64,000 bases of DNA from Bombella dulcis (GTDB lineage Bacteria; Pseudomonadota; Alphaproteobacteria; Acetobacterales; Acetobacteraceae): assembly GCF_026385505.1 (NCBI RefSeq), contig NZ_JANIDV010000005.1, forward strand, positions 58,081 to 122,080, read 5' to 3'. A program made the position numbers and the translations under genes. Under the pieces are notes generated by a model. It saw only the letters and a program-made list of their open reading frames with translations, was not told the DNA's origin and did no database searches. Shown piece by piece: positions 16,593 to 27,300 of the stretch (its first letter is position 1; each line of letters opens with the position of its first letter).

Positions 16593-18179
16593 ATGTGTGG
16601 AACGTGGCAAAAGGCTGGTGCAGCGGCAATAGGTATTACCTTGATGCTGGGGAGCCGTGCCACTTTTGCCCAGAGCACCGCTTCCGGTTCACCGGGTGTG
16701 GTGCAGGCAGCAGCCTCCAGTGGGGATGTCACGCCTGCACAGCGTCAGGAACTTCTGAAGGCGGGGAATTTTGGTGCGCCGGCCCGGAATGAGCAGCGTG
16801 CCTTCGGTTCCGTGCCGATTCCCATTCCGGGAGACGTCTTCTCTCGCGGGGCGTCCGAGCAGGCGGCTCCGGAGAAGCAGAAGGGTCTTTTCCCCAACAG
16901 CTGGCATGATTTCGTCAATCAGGATGGTTTCTTCGGTGATCCGTGGGGGGCACGGAGCTGGCTGGCTGATCATGGTGTGACCGTCGGCGGGCGTTATTTT
17001 CAGGATACGGCAGGGAATCCGTTCGGAGGCAAATCCAGGGCGGCCCGCTATGCGGATGAGGAAGCCCTGTCTCTGGATTTCGACCTGAAGAAGCTGACGG
17101 GTGTCGCCTTCAATGCCGGTGTGCTGCATTTCCTGACCCTGGCCCGCCAGGGGGCCGGGCTGGGGAATACGCTGCCTGTCATCGACAGTCCGATGGAGAT
17201 TTACGGTGCTGGTGAGACCATGCGCCTTGGCCGTCTCAGCTGGGAAATGCACTGGAACAATTATGTGCAGACCGAGGTTGGTGAAATCAATACGGAGAAT
17301 GACTTCGAGCAGTCTTCCACCTACTGGGGAGCCAATCTGTACTGTCAGTTTCAGAATAACGGCATCTGCGGTATGCCCCAGTCCATCGCCATGAATTCAG
17401 GGTACGGTTTCTACCCGACGGCCCATCCGGGAGCATGGATCAAGCTTTATCCGGCAGGGAATGACCATTATCTGGTGCAGTTCGGGGCTTACAGTGTGGA
17501 CCCGACGATTTCCGGCGTGCGGAATGGCTGGAAGATGAACCTGCATGGGGCGACGGGTACCTTCCTGCCGTTCCAGCTTGGCTGGCACCAGGGCGGAAAT
17601 GACGATTACAGCGGCCCGATGCAGACGAACGTGAAGATTGGCGGATATTGGGACACATCCGAGGTCAAGAATGTCTATGGCCAGATGGGGACGTACAACA
17701 TTCCGGCATCAGCGGCGCAGGATGCACCAGTCTCCAAGGTGCGGGGGCGGTTTGGTGGATGGTTCCAGTTTGATCGCATGCTGCAGCGTGACGGGGCTGA
17801 CCCGCACCGTGGCACGGCCTTTTTTGCCTCCTTCACATGGGGTGACCCTCGTACGGCCATTGCTCCTTATTTCGTGACGGCCGGTATTACCCGCAAGGGC
17901 ACCTTTGCCAGCCGCCCCGATGATACGATCAGCCTTGGCATGAAGGCCCTCTGGGCCAATCCGAAGGTCACGCACTGGATCGAGCATCTCCAGCATACGG
18001 GCCGGGGGGCCGGGCTGTATGCTCCCCATTCGGAAGAAGCCATTGAACTCAATTACGGGTATCGCCCCACCCGCTGGCTGCTGCTGCGGCCGGGGCTTCA
18101 GTATCTCTGGAGTCCGGGAGCCGTGAAGCGGTACAAGGATGCCATGCTGATTGATCTGGAATCCTCGATTTCTTTCTGA
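16593..18179 (+). CDS. OprB-family carbohydrate-selective porin
   Basis: A 528-residue outer-membrane protein. The signal peptide is visible (GAAAIGITLMLGSRATFAQ, cleaved near residue 27). A low-complexity Ala-rich linker follows, then the OprB-type barrel with WLADHGVTVGGRYFQDTAGNP near residue 127, the acidic EVGEINTENDFEQS, and a C-terminal barrel that ends in Phe (LESSISF), as expected for BAM recognition. OprB porins take up glucose and other sugars; acetic acid bacteria often have several. It is followed by a terminator and another barrel gene. Confidence 0.9.
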   Translation: MCGTWQKAGAAAIGITLMLGSRATFAQSTASGSPGVVQAAASSGDVTPAQRQELLKAGNFGAPARNEQRAFGSVPIPIPGDVFSRGASEQAAPEKQKGLFPNSWHDFVNQDGFFGDPWGARSWLADHGVTVGGRYFQDTAGNPFGGKSRAARYADEEALSLDFDLKKLTGVAFNAGVLHFLTLARQGAGLGNTLPVIDSPMEIYGAGETMRLGRLSWEMHWNNYVQTEVGEINTENDFEQSSTYWGANLYCQFQNNGICGMPQSIAMNSGYGFYPTAHPGAWIKLYPAGNDHYLVQFGAYSVDPTISGVRNGWKMNLHGATGTFLPFQLGWHQGGNDDYSGPMQTNVKIGGYWDTSEVKNVYGQMGTYNIPASAAQDAPVSKVRGRFGGWFQFDRMLQRDGADPHRGTAFFASFTWGDPRTAIAPYFVTAGITRKGTFASRPDDTISLGMKALWANPKVTHWIEHLQHTGRGAGLYAPHSEEAIELNYGYRPTRWLLLRPGLQYLWSPGAVKRYKDAMLIDLESSISF

Positions 18180-18200
18180 GGGATGAGGGACGGTGGATGA

Positions 18201-18230
18201 GGGGCCATGCATCTGCGTGGCCCCTTTTTT
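18201..18230 (+). terminator. Rho-independent terminator after the OprB porin gene
   Basis: GGGGCCA pairs with TGGCCCC around a 10-base loop, followed by six T, starting 22 bases after the porin stop. Confidence 0.88.
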
Positions 18231-18328
18231 CATGTCCGGTTTTTTGCTCCGGAAGGCTGCTTTGCTGTTGTCCCGTTTTTCAGAAGATGGATATACTTAC
18301 GGAAGCGGAACAATAGGCAGGATGGGTC

Positions 18329-19684
18329 ATGCGGCACTGGCGGTATTTTGTGATGATGATGGGGTTGTGTGGCGGAGCTGATCTGGGGCTGGAAGGCGCG
18401 CAGGCGGCTCCCAGCGAGCAGGGAGGGCCGGTTCAGGCCACGCTGGCCAGCTCTGCCGCTTCCGGCATGGCGGCTTCCTCTCCGGCTCCGGTAGCGGCTT
18501 CCAGTGCCGTGCAGCCTGCTACGGTCCCATCAGCTGGGAAGAGCTGGTTCTCCGACATTGATGTCGGCCTTCAGATAGAAGGTGGAGCGATGGCCAATAC
18601 GGGTCATCCTGAGAATGGCATGAATTTCGGCCAGCTTCTGCAATCTCACAGTGATACGGCGATGCTCAATCAGGTGGCCCTGACGGTCACCAAGCCCGTG
18701 GACCCGATTGGTGGTGGCTATGGTCTGGGGGCCAATATCCAGATGCTCTATGGCTCCGATGCCAGAGCCTACATCATCACGGGGATTTCAGACCGCTGGC
18801 TGGACCATCATCGTTACCAGCTGACCCCCATTCAGGCCAATATTGCCCTGCACATGCCGTGGCTGACGAAAGACGGGCTGGACATGCAGCTGGGCATCCT
18901 GTCCTCCCCCATGGGGGTGGAAGTGCTGAACCCGGCAGGGCGTGCCTTCTACACCATGTCCTATACGGCGCAGTATTCCAATCCGTTCGAGCATGTCGGA
19001 TTCTACGGGCAATGGCACCTGAATTCACATTACGCCGTCCTGTTCGGAATGGATGCGGGGAACCAGAAATCTTTTGGGCGTGGGAACAATAATGGTGAGC
19101 CGGCGGGTTATGTGGGGTTCAATGCCAGCCAGCTGGCTGGGGGTGCCCTGTCCGTGACCTATCTGCTGCGTGTCGGGCCGGAAGACCCCCGCCGTCTTCT
19201 GGGCAGCCACCGGGCGCATGAGGCGCAGCGTTTCTGGAATGACATCAATGCCACATGGCAGATCAATCCAGAATGGAGCCTGACGGCTGAGGCTACGCAG
19301 GTGCATGATGAAGGGCTGGATGCCAATACGTGGAGTGGCGTTGTCTGGGGAGCCTATGCAGCAACCCCGACCCTGACCTTCAATGCCCGTGCGGAAGTGT
19401 ATCGGGACAGCACGGGCCAGTTTGTCGTGCAGTATCCGGAGGATACGGGCTATGGCCGGTCACTGTTGGGCCTGTCCGCCCGTACCTACACGGCCCCGGC
19501 AACGACTTATGGAGACCTGTCCTTCAACGCCGTATGGCGGCCGAATATCGGCCATCACGTCAAGCTGCTTCAGATACGCCCGGAAATCCGGTTTGATCGC
19601 TCTTTAAACAATACCCGTCCCTTTGCTGATTTCCGGCACCAGAATCGCATCCTGATCGGTGGAGACGTGACGCTCGGTTTCTGA
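18329..19684 (+). CDS. Outer-membrane beta-barrel protein, porin-like
   Basis: A 451-residue protein with an N-terminal signal region and an Ala/Pro/Ser-rich linker, then alternating beta strands from about residue 75 (SDIDVGLQIEGGAMANTGHP). It ends in LIGGDVTLGF, the Phe typical of barrel proteins. The organisation with VGFYGQWHL and YSNPFEHVGFYG-type segments resembles the BBP2-type putative beta-barrel porins common in Acetobacteraceae. Two outer-membrane channels in a row suggest a local uptake function, but the substrate is unknown. Confidence 0.78.
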   Translation: MRHWRYFVMMMGLCGGADLGLEGAQAAPSEQGGPVQATLASSAASGMAASSPAPVAASSAVQPATVPSAGKSWFSDIDVGLQIEGGAMANTGHPENGMNFGQLLQSHSDTAMLNQVALTVTKPVDPIGGGYGLGANIQMLYGSDARAYIITGISDRWLDHHRYQLTPIQANIALHMPWLTKDGLDMQLGILSSPMGVEVLNPAGRAFYTMSYTAQYSNPFEHVGFYGQWHLNSHYAVLFGMDAGNQKSFGRGNNNGEPAGYVGFNASQLAGGALSVTYLLRVGPEDPRRLLGSHRAHEAQRFWNDINATWQINPEWSLTAEATQVHDEGLDANTWSGVVWGAYAATPTLTFNARAEVYRDSTGQFVVQYPEDTGYGRSLLGLSARTYTAPATTYGDLSFNAVWRPNIGHHVKLLQIRPEIRFDRSLNNTRPFADFRHQNRILIGGDVTLGF

Positions 19685-19694
19685 GGAACGGAAT

Positions 19695-19718
19695 GGGGCA
19701 CGGTCTGTTCCGTGCCCT
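19695..19718. terminator. Hairpin between convergent barrel-protein and queF genes
   Basis: GGGCACGG and CCGTGCCC form an 8-bp stem with a 6-base loop, 12 bases after one stop and 12 before the other. There is no T run on either side, so it may be a weak bidirectional terminator. Confidence 0.45.
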
Positions 19719-19729
19719 ATCATGGGGTT

Positions 19730-20218
19730 TCAGCCACGTCCCCGATAGCCGGGAACATCCTGTGCGGGAATCCAGACATCAGCCGGGGCGGGGCCTGTCT
19801 GCCAGAAGACATCAATCGGCATGCCGCCACGGGGGTACCAGTAGGCCCCGATGCGCAGCCATTCCGGGTCCAGCAGTTCGACAAGGCGTGTGGCGATGGT
19901 CACGGAGCAGTCCTCATGGAAAGCCCCGTGATTGCGGAAGCTGGTGAGATAGAGCTTGAGGGACTTGCTCTCCACGATCCAGTCCCGTGGGATGTAGTCG
20001 ATGACGATATGGGCAAAATCCGGCTGTCCCGTCACCGGGCAGAGAGACGTGAATTCCGGTGCCGTGAAGCGGACGACATAACGCCGCCCCTTGTGGGGAG
20101 CCGGGACACGTTCCAGTTCGGCGACTTCAGGCGACTCCGGCTGGATGGTCTGCCGGCCAAGCTGGCTGAGTTTTTCCGTGCCGGGGGTGGTGGGGCCTTT
20201 GGGGTGATGGTCAGGCAT
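19730..20218 (-). CDS. queF: NADPH-dependent 7-cyano-7-deazaguanine reductase
   Basis: Reduces preQ0 to preQ1 in queuosine synthesis. The 162-residue length is that of unimodular type I Que[17 protein letters not shown] near residue 56 contains the Cys that forms the thioimide with preQ0. [21 protein letters not shown] near residue 82 is the substrate-binding and NADPH signature. A good AGAGGAG ribosome site precedes ATG 20218. No preQ1 riboswitch is evident in the 150 bases upstream. It stands apart from other queuosine genes and is divergent from typA. Confidence 0.95.
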   Translation of the reverse strand: MPDHHPKGPTTPGTEKLSQLGRQTIQPESPEVAELERVPAPHKGRRYVVRFTAPEFTSLCPVTGQPDFAHIVIDYIPRDWIVESKSLKLYLTSFRNHGAFHEDCSVTIATRLVELLDPEWLRIGAYWYPRGGMPIDVFWQTGPAPADVWIPAQDVPGYRGRG

Positions 20219-20369
20219 GGGCGGCTCCTCTGTCGCTTGAATGAAAAGATGATGGCATGAAATCTGATGCTGTGCGGCTTAATACACGGTTCGGATTTGC
20301 AAAAAAATCAGTTTCGGTGCAGTAAGGGCACCATTCTGTCCCAATCTGTCACTTCCTGAAAGATCGTTC

Positions 20370-22190
20370 ATGGACATCCGTAACATTGCCATTATTGCCC
20401 ATGTCGATCATGGGAAAACGACACTCGTCGATCAGCTGCTCCAGCAGTCCGGTACCTTCCGTGAGAATCAGGCCGTCACCGAGCGTGCGATGGACAGCAA
20501 TGATCTCGAGCGTGAGCGCGGGATCACCATTCTTGCCAAATGTACCTCCGTCGTGTGGAAGAATACCCGCATCAACATCATCGACACGCCAGGCCACGCC
20601 GACTTTGGTGGCGAGGTGGAGCGCATCCTGAGCATGGTGGATGGTGCCGTGATTCTGGTGGATGCCGCCGAGGGTGCCCTGCCGCAGACGAAGTTCGTGC
20701 TGGGCAAGGCTCTGGCCCGTGGCCTGCGCCCGATGGTCGTCGTCAACAAGGTTGATCGTGGTGATGCCCGCCCGGACGAAGTGCATGATGAGGTGTTCGA
20801 CCTTTTCGCCGCCCTTGGTGCCAATGACGAGCAGCTGGACTTCCCGATGCTTTATGCTTCCGGCCGTCAGGGCTGGGCGGATACGGAGCTGGAAGGCCCC
20901 CGTGAGAACCTGCATCCGCTGTTCGACCTCGTCCTGAAGCACGTGCCAAGCCCGGGGCTGGACAAGGACAAGCCGTTCGCCATGGTGTCCACCATTCTGG
21001 AGAGCGACAACTTCCTTGGCCGTATCCTGACGGGCCGTATCGAGCAGGGCCGTGCCAAGGTGAACATGCCGATCCGTGCGCTGCGTGCTGATGGCAGTGT
21101 GGTCGAAACAGGCCGCATCACCAAGCTGCTGTCCTTCCGTGGTCTGGACCGTGTGCCTGTCGAGGAAGCCGAAGCGGGCGACATCGTCGCCATTGCCGGT
21201 CTGTCCGAAGCCACCATTCCTGATACGCTGGCCGACCCGTCCATCGATGCGCCGCTGCCGTCCACACCGATTGACCCGCCGACCCTCTCCATGACCTTCC
21301 GTATCAATGATGGTCCGCTGGGTGGCCGTGAAGGCAAGAAGGTGACGTCCCGTCAGATTCGTGATCGTCTCTTCAAGGAGACGGAAGGCAACGTGGCCAT
21401 CAAGGTGACGGACAGCCCGGAAAGCGAGGCTTTCGAGGTGGCTGGCCGTGGTGAGCTTCAGTTGGGCGTTCTGATCGAGAACATGCGCCGTGAAGGCTTT
21501 GAGCTGACCATCGGCCGTCCCCGTGTGCTGTTCCGTGAGAATCCGGAGACGGGTGAGCAGGAAGAGCCTTTCGAGGAAGTCGTCATCGATGTGGATGAGC
21601 CTTATTCCGGCGTGGTCGTGGAGAAAATGTCCCTGCGCAAGGGCGTGATGCAGGATATGCGTCAGTCCGGCGGTGATAAGGTCCGTCTGACATTCATGAT
21701 TCCATCCCGTGGCCTGATCGGCTATCATGGCGAGTTCCTGACTGACACCCGTGGGTCCGGTCTGATGAACCGTCTCTTCCATTCCTACCAGCCTCATGCT
21801 GGTGCGATTGAAGGCCGCCGTAATGGCTCCCTGATCTCTGCCGAGGATGGTGCAACCACGCCGTATGCGCTCTTCTCCCTTCAGGATCGTGGGACGCTTT
21901 TTGTGGATGCAGGTGAGAAGATCTACACTGGCATGATCCTTGGCGAGCATTCCCGTGAGAATGATCTGGAAGTGAACGCCGTGCGTGAGAAGAAGCTCAC
22001 GAATATGCGTGCTTCCGGTAAGGATGACGCCGTCGTGCTGGTTCCGCCCCGCAAGATGAGCCTCGAACAGGCCATTGCCTACATTGAGGATGATGAGCTG
22101 GTGGAAGTCACACCGTCTGCCATCCGTCTTCGCAAGCGTTATCTGGACCCGCATGAACGTAAGCGCGCTGCCCGTGGTGCCAAGGGCTGA
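20370..22190 (+). CDS. typA: Translational GTPase TypA/BipA
   Basis: A 606-residue ribosome-associated GTPase involved in assembly and stress adaptation. The G domain shows AHVDHGKTTLVDQLL (G1), RGITILAKCTS (G2), DTPGHADFGGEVERIL (G3) and VVNKVDRGDAR (G4). Domains II, III and V and the BipA-specific C-terminal region follow, with TRGSGLMNRLFHSYQPHAG and the basic KRYLDPHERKRAA end. Length is typical of the family. It is followed by a terminator. The 601-codon antisense frame is a shadow caused by high GC at third positions. Confidence 0.97.
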   Translation: MDIRNIAIIAHVDHGKTTLVDQLLQQSGTFRENQAVTERAMDSNDLERERGITILAKCTSVVWKNTRINIIDTPGHADFGGEVERILSMVDGAVILVDAAEGALPQTKFVLGKALARGLRPMVVVNKVDRGDARPDEVHDEVFDLFAALGANDEQLDFPMLYASGRQGWADTELEGPRENLHPLFDLVLKHVPSPGLDKDKPFAMVSTILESDNFLGRILTGRIEQGRAKVNMPIRALRADGSVVETGRITKLLSFRGLDRVPVEEAEAGDIVAIAGLSEATIPDTLADPSIDAPLPSTPIDPPTLSMTFRINDGPLGGREGKKVTSRQIRDRLFKETEGNVAIKVTDSPESEAFEVAGRGELQLGVLIENMRREGFELTIGRPRVLFRENPETGEQEEPFEEVVIDVDEPYSGVVVEKMSLRKGVMQDMRQSGGDKVRLTFMIPSRGLIGYHGEFLTDTRGSGLMNRLFHSYQPHAGAIEGRRNGSLISAEDGATTPYALFSLQDRGTLFVDAGEKIYTGMILGEHSRENDLEVNAVREKKLTNMRASGKDDAVVLVPPRKMSLEQAIAYIEDDELVEVTPSAIRLRKRYLDPHERKRAARGAKG

Positions 22191-22218
22191 GGTTCAGGCA
22201 TCCGTTTTCGGGTTATAG

Positions 22219-22249
22219 AAAAGGCCGGGGCATCTGCTCCGGCCTTTTT
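22219..22249 (+). terminator. Rho-independent terminator of typA
   Basis: AAAGGCCGG pairs with CCGGCCTTT around a GGCATCTGCT-type loop and is followed by a T run, about 30 bases after the typA stop. Confidence 0.9.
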
Positions 22250-22324
22250 GTATTCGGACTGTATTGTAGCTGTTTCCTTGTGGCATGATGGTGTCATCTT
22301 ATGGAATGAGGAAGGAATGACGTC

Positions 22325-22618
22325 ATGACCAGAAGCCTATACGCCACCATGAAAGCACTGCCCGGCCATCGGGAGAAAGTTGCCAGTCTGCTGACAGCCC
22401 TTGCCGGGAATGTACGGGCCGAGCCGGGCTGTGTGCGGTTTGTTGTTTACACGCTGGAGGATGAGCCGGACCTGTTCCATGTTGAGGAAAGCTACCGGGA
22501 TGAGGCTGCTTTCAGGGCGCATATGGGGACCGAGCATGGCCGTGTGTTCAACAAGGCGATCGAGACCCTTGTTGAAGGGGGAGCCTCAAAGGTCGTCTTT
22601 CTGAAGGAAATTGCCTGA
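22325..22618 (+). CDS. ABM-domain (YgiN/quinol monooxygenase-like) protein
   Basis: A 97-residue protein with the dimeric alpha/beta-barrel fold of antibiotic biosynthesis monooxygenase (ABM) proteins. The family signature is the order LYATMKALPGHREKV, VRAEPGCVRFVVYTLEDEPDLFHV and SYRDEAAFRAHMGTEHGRVF. Family members include quinol monooxygenases and stress-related proteins of unknown activity. It is monocistronic, bounded by the typA terminator and a terminator shared with the convergent reductase gene. Confidence 0.85.
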   Translation: MTRSLYATMKALPGHREKVASLLTALAGNVRAEPGCVRFVVYTLEDEPDLFHVEESYRDEAAFRAHMGTEHGRVFNKAIETLVEGGASKVVFLKEIA

Positions 22619-22646
22619 ACAGGACGTGCCATCAGGCGGATGAAAG

Positions 22647-22683
22647 AAAAGCAGGTGACCCGGTCCGGGCACCTGCTTTTTTT
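22647..22683. terminator. Bidirectional terminator between ABM and ferredoxin reductase genes
   Basis: AAAAGCAGGTG and CACCTGCTTTT form an 11-bp perfect stem, with a T run on the plus strand and the matching A/T run on the minus strand. It lies between two convergent genes. Confidence 0.9.
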
Positions 22684-22706
22684 AGTGAAGGATGGTCAGG
22701 GCCGTA

Positions 22707-23753
22707 TCAGGGTGTGCCCGGCTGGCCCCGGCTTGTGGAATGTTCAAAGCGCAGGGCCTTGTCAGGATGGGCGACATGATGCGCTGCATGGGCGGCCACG
22801 GCTCCTTCGGAGAAGCCCTGAAGGATCAGTTTCATCTTGCCGGGATATTGGGCCACGTCACCAATGGCGAAGATGCCCTCCAGGCTGGTCTGCATGGTGG
22901 CCGGATTCACGGCAATGGTGCTGCGCTGAGTCTCCAGTCCCCACGAGGCAACCGGGCCAAGATCGGTGGAAAGACCATAGAAGGGTAGAAGCACGTCAGC
23001 TTCCAGAGAGCGGATCGTGTCATCCATGGCGATGAGGTCCACATGGGTCAGCTGGCCATTGTCGCCCCGCAGGCCATGCAGCTGGTAGGGAACGACTTTT
23101 TCGATGGCTCCAGCGGTGATTTTCGCATCAATCTGGGCCAGTGTTTCCGGTGCTCCACGGAAGCGGTCCCGCCGGTGGACAAGATAGACCTTCTCGGCAA
23201 TGTCGGAGAGGGAGAGTGCCCAGTCCAGGGCAGAATCTCCACCGCCTGCCACGACGATGCGTCTGCCGGTGAATTCGGCCCGCTTTTTCACATAATACTG
23301 CACGGTACCGCTGCGTTCGTAGGCGTCCAGCCCTTCCAGAGGAGGGCGGTTCGGCCCGAAAGCACCGGCACCGGCGGCGATGATGATGGCTTTGGCATGG
23401 ATGGTATCGCCACGCTCGTTCTTCAGGGTGAAGGCTCCGGCTTCACCTTCCAGATGGCTGACCCGGCTGCCAAGCAGGCGGGGCACATGGAAGGGGGCGA
23501 TCTGCTCCTCAAGGGCGGTGATCAGGTCTCCACCCGCGATGGAGGGATGGGCCGGAATGTCATAGATCGGCTTCTCCGGGTACAGGGTGGCACATTGCCC
23601 GCCCACACTGTCGAGAACATCCGTCAGGATGCAGTCCAAGCGTAACATCCGGCATTCAAAAGCGGCAAAAAGCGCCGTTGGGCCTGCGCCAATGATGGCG
23701 ACATCTGTCGTGTGGGTAGAGGCTTCGTGTATCATGCGCATATTCATAAGCAT
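22707..23753 (-). CDS. Ferredoxin/flavodoxin-NADP+ reductase, thioredoxin-reductase-like
   Basis: A 348-residue flavoprotein of the TrxR-like FNR class (YumC type). DVAIIGAGPTALFAAFECRML near residue 18 is the FAD Rossmann motif. RRIVVAGGGDSALDWAL near residue 163 is the NADP-binding motif. GIFAIGDVAQYPGKMKLILQGFSEGAVAAHAA closes the FAD site (given in short halves). The CxxC redox pair of true thioredoxin reductases is absent, which separates it from TrxB. It likely moves electrons between NADPH and ferredoxin. ATG 23753 has an AAGGCG ribosome site. It is divergent from tsaE. Confidence 0.9.
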   Translation of the reverse strand: MLMNMRMIHEASTHTTDVAIIGAGPTALFAAFECRMLRLDCILTDVLDSVGGQCATLYPEKPIYDIPAHPSIAGGDLITALEEQIAPFHVPRLLGSRVSHLEGEAGAFTLKNERGDTIHAKAIIIAAGAGAFGPNRPPLEGLDAYERSGTVQYYVKKRAEFTGRRIVVAGGGDSALDWALSLSDIAEKVYLVHRRDRFRGAPETLAQIDAKITAGAIEKVVPYQLHGLRGDNGQLTHVDLIAMDDTIRSLEADVLLPFYGLSTDLGPVASWGLETQRSTIAVNPATMQTSLEGIFAIGDVAQYPGKMKLILQGFSEGAVAAHAAHHVAHPDKALRFEHSTSRGQPGTP

Positions 23754-23894
23754 TTTTCGCCTTGCAGAGTAGAGGTTTGTTCTTATGCCGCCCTTTCCTT
23801 CCGGGGGAGCCAGCTATACCAGTCTTGTGTCCGGGTGAGGCTTCGGCAATGCTGGCGGATGTTTCAAAGGTCGTGATACGGGGCAGCTCTTCTG

Positions 23895-24368
23895 ATGAAA
23901 ATGCATCTTTCATCGCCGCAGCAGACGGTTTTTCTGGCGTGGCATCTGGCAGGCATGTTGCGGTATGGGGATTGCGTGGCCCTTGAGGGAGAGATGGGGG
24001 CAGGCAAGAGCACCTTTGCCCGTGCACTCATCCGCAGTCTGGCCGGGGATGAAGCTCTGGAGGTTCCCAGCCCGACTTTTGCGCTGGTGCAGCCCTATAA
24101 TACGAGGATAGGCCTGATATTCCATTACGACCTCTGGCGGCTGTCCAGTTCTGATGAACTTTATGAGCTGTCATGGGATGATGCCTGCGAGAGTGTCATG
24201 GTGGTGGAATGGCCCGATCGTGCGGGAGACCTTCTGCCAGCCAGTGCCCTCCACCTTCATTTCATGCAGGGTGTGAGAGAGCAGGAACGGATCGTGACCC
24301 TGCGTGGATGGCCGGAGGAACGGCTGGAAGCCCTGTCTGCTCTTCTGGAAGGAGGGCAGGGCCGATGA
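23895..24368 (+). CDS. tsaE: tRNA threonylcarbamoyladenosine biosynthesis ATPase TsaE
   Basis: A 157-residue P-loop protein that works with TsaB and TsaD to make t6A in ANN-decoding tRNAs. The Walker A motif GEMGAGKSTFARALIR lies near residue 32. VPSPTFALVQPY and IFHYDLWRLSSSDELYEL are the TsaE switch and YDLYR-like signatures. MVVEWPDRAGDLLP matches the Walker B-like end. Its stop overlaps the addB start by four bases (ATGA). Many alphaproteobacteria place amgK/murU-type genes between tsaE and addB, but they are absent here. Confidence 0.93.
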   Translation: MKMHLSSPQQTVFLAWHLAGMLRYGDCVALEGEMGAGKSTFARALIRSLAGDEALEVPSPTFALVQPYNTRIGLIFHYDLWRLSSSDELYELSWDDACESVMVVEWPDRAGDLLPASALHLHFMQGVREQERIVTLRGWPEERLEALSALLEGGQGR

Positions 24369-27300
24369 CACGGTCCCGCCCGCTGAACATTGCCACCATT
24401 CCGGCATCCTGTCCGTTTCTGGATACGGTGGCACGGAACTGGCTGGCCCGTGCGGGCGGTGATGGGGGGCTGGACCGGCGTGGTGGTGACAGTGGAACGA
24501 TTCTGGTTCCCGGCCGCCGTGTGGCCCGTGCCCTCATGGAGGCCTTTCTGAGGGTTCTGGATGGTCGTTCGGCCCTGCTCCCGGCCATTGTCGCTCTGGG
24601 GGATGTGGAGCAGCAGAGCCTGTTCCCCATGACGGTGGATGAGACCGTGCCGCCCGCCGTGGGGCCGGTCTTCCGTTTGGCCATTCTGGCCCGGCTGATT
24701 CTGGCGGCACCGTTCTTCACGGGCGTGTCGGGCCGGGATGGCGGAACGATTGACCGGGTCTGGCCGCTGGCGCAGGCTCTGGCGGAGCTGATGGATGACG
24801 CCGAGCGGAATGGCGTGGACCTGCATGAGGCCCTGCCGAAAGCTGTGGCGGATGATTTTGCCGGACACTGGCAGAAGACCCTTGAATTCCTCACGATCGT
24901 CACGGAGGCATGGCCTGCGATCCTTCGGGAGGAAGGGCGCAGCAACGTCATGGCCCGTCAGGTCGCCCTGATTGAGGCGCAGGCCCGCCTCTGGGCAGAC
25001 ATGCCACCGGATTATCCTCTCTGGGCCGTGGGGTTCGTGGATGGTTCTGCCGGTGTGGCAACGGCACTGGAGGCCGTGGCGGCCCTGCCGCAGGGCATGG
25101 TGGTCTTTCAGGGAATGGATGGCAGCATGGATGACGGGCTGTGGGAGCAGCTCCCGCCGACCCATCCACAGGCCCTGTTTCAGGAATTTCTGTCTCGGGC
25201 TGGGGCAGACCGGTCGGACATTGCCCGGTGGGGAGAGCCGCTGCGTCCGGAGCGGGAAAATCTCTTCCGGTACGTCATGCTGCCGGAGGCGGGCATTTCC
25301 CGCTGGGGGCAGCCGGTGGGCGATGTCCGCCCTCGGGGGATCAGCCTGCTGCCAGCAGCGGATTCGCAGCAGGAGGCGCAGGCCATTGCGCTGATCCTGC
25401 GGGATGTGGCCAGCCAGCCGGGGCGTTCCGGTGCGCTGGTGACGCCGGACCGTGGGCTGGCCGACCGTGTCCGGGCTGAGCTTCTGCGTTTCGGCATCCA
25501 TGCGGATGACAGTGCGGGGGAACCGCTGGTCCGTACCCCCACGGCTGTTTTCCTGCGGCTGATCGCCCAGGCCGTGACGGCCCGGTTCAGCCCGGTTGCG
25601 CTGCTTTCCGTCCTCAAACATCCGCTGTCGGCTCTGGGCATGAGTCCCGGCCGTGCCCGTGCGAGTGCCCGCCTGCTGGAGAGGCGGCTTCTGCGTGGCC
25701 CTGCGCCCCAGCCGGGGCTGGAAGGGCTGCGCCGTGCCCTGGGGGTGTTGCAGGAAGCACAGAGGACGGATAACGGCTATCAGGCTGATGCTCCGGACAG
25801 TCCCGAAAGTCTCGAGACATTTCTGGATCAGGTGGAGGCTGCCTTCAGGCCCCTGCTGGTTCTGGAGGGTACGGCCCGTGTGCCGGACCTTCTGTCAGCC
25901 CTTCTGGAAACGGCCGAACGTCTTGCGGCGGTGAAGGATGAGGGGAATGAGGACGATCAGTCCCGTCCCGGTTCCCGCCTCTGGCTGGGGGAGGATGGTG
26001 GTGCCCTGTCCCGGCATTTCGTGGAGCTGATGAGCCATACGGGTGATCTTCCTCCCCAGCCTCCGGGTGCGCTGGAGGGGTTCCTGACGGGCAGCATGGC
26101 AGGCAAGACGCTGACGGGCCTGCGGGGCTATCAGGGCGGTGTGGAACTCGCCCATCCCCGTATTTCCATCTATGGCGTGTTGGAAGCCCGTCTGCTGGCG
26201 TTTGATACGGTCATTCTGGGCGGGCTGAATGAAGGCATCTGGCCTCCCATTGCGGAATCCGGTCCGTGGATGAGCCGCCCGATGCGCCAGCGTGTCGGCC
26301 TGCCATCGCCGGAGCGGCGCATCGGGGCACAGGCGCATGACTTCGTGTCCGCTGCCCTGTCTTCGGAGCAGGTCATCCTGTCCAATGCCCAGCGGCGTGA
26401 AGGGGCACCTTCTGTTCCGGCCCGGTGGCTGATGCGTCTCTCAGCATTTCTGGAAGGACGGCAGATCACACTTCCCGTTCACCCGGCACTGGCATGGCAG
26501 ACCATGCTGGACATGCCCGCCGGGGAGGCAAAGCCTGTCGATCCTCCTGCACCATGTCCTCCTTTGCCTCTGCGGCCCCGGCGGCTGAGCATCACCCAGC
26601 TGGACACGCTCAAGCTGGACCCATACGCCATCTATGCCCGCCATGTGCTGGGGCTGAAGGCTCTGGCCCCGCTGGAAGAAGGGGCGGAACACGCCGATTA
26701 CGGGAAAATCGTTCATACGGCTCTGGAACGCATGATCCGGCAGCATCCCGGTACATGGCCGGATTATGCTGCAAAGACCTTGCACAGCCATTTTGATGAT
26801 GCGCTTGATGAGGCTCTGGTAAATCCGGCTCTTGCCAGCTGGTGGCGGCCCCGGCTCCATCGCATTGCTGACTGGGTGCTGGCACAGGAACACTGGCGGC
26901 ATGTGGGACGGCTGAATTGCACGTCCCATACTGAAGTCTCTCTGACATACACGCTGCGGAATCTTCCGGGGGGTGATTTCCGGATCACGGGGCGGGCCGA
27001 CCGGATTGATCTGTGGACCGTACCGGGGCAGGAGCCAACAGGACGCATTCTTGATTACAAGACGGGAACACCTCCCAGCAGCAGGGATGTGGTTGAAGGC
27101 TGGTCATCCCAGCTGGTGCTGGAGGCCGCCCTGCTGGTCGAGGGAGCCTTTGAGGGGCTGCCTGCCGCAGCGACGGAGGCACTGACATACTGGAAGCTGA
27201 GCGGTGGTGAGACGGCGGGCGAAGAGACGGTCATTCCGTCTGCCAGAGCTTCAGTGACGCTGGGTGAACTGATTGACCCGGCTCTCGGGCAGTTGCGGAC

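Noticed and set aside
20219..20369. PreQ1 riboswitch before queF
   Set aside because: No matching stem-loop with the A-rich tail was seen in the 150 bases upstream of queF.
20349..22154. 601-codon minus-strand frame over typA
   Set aside because: It mirrors typA in a GC-rich genome, where antisense frames stay open by chance. typA matches a known family over its full length.
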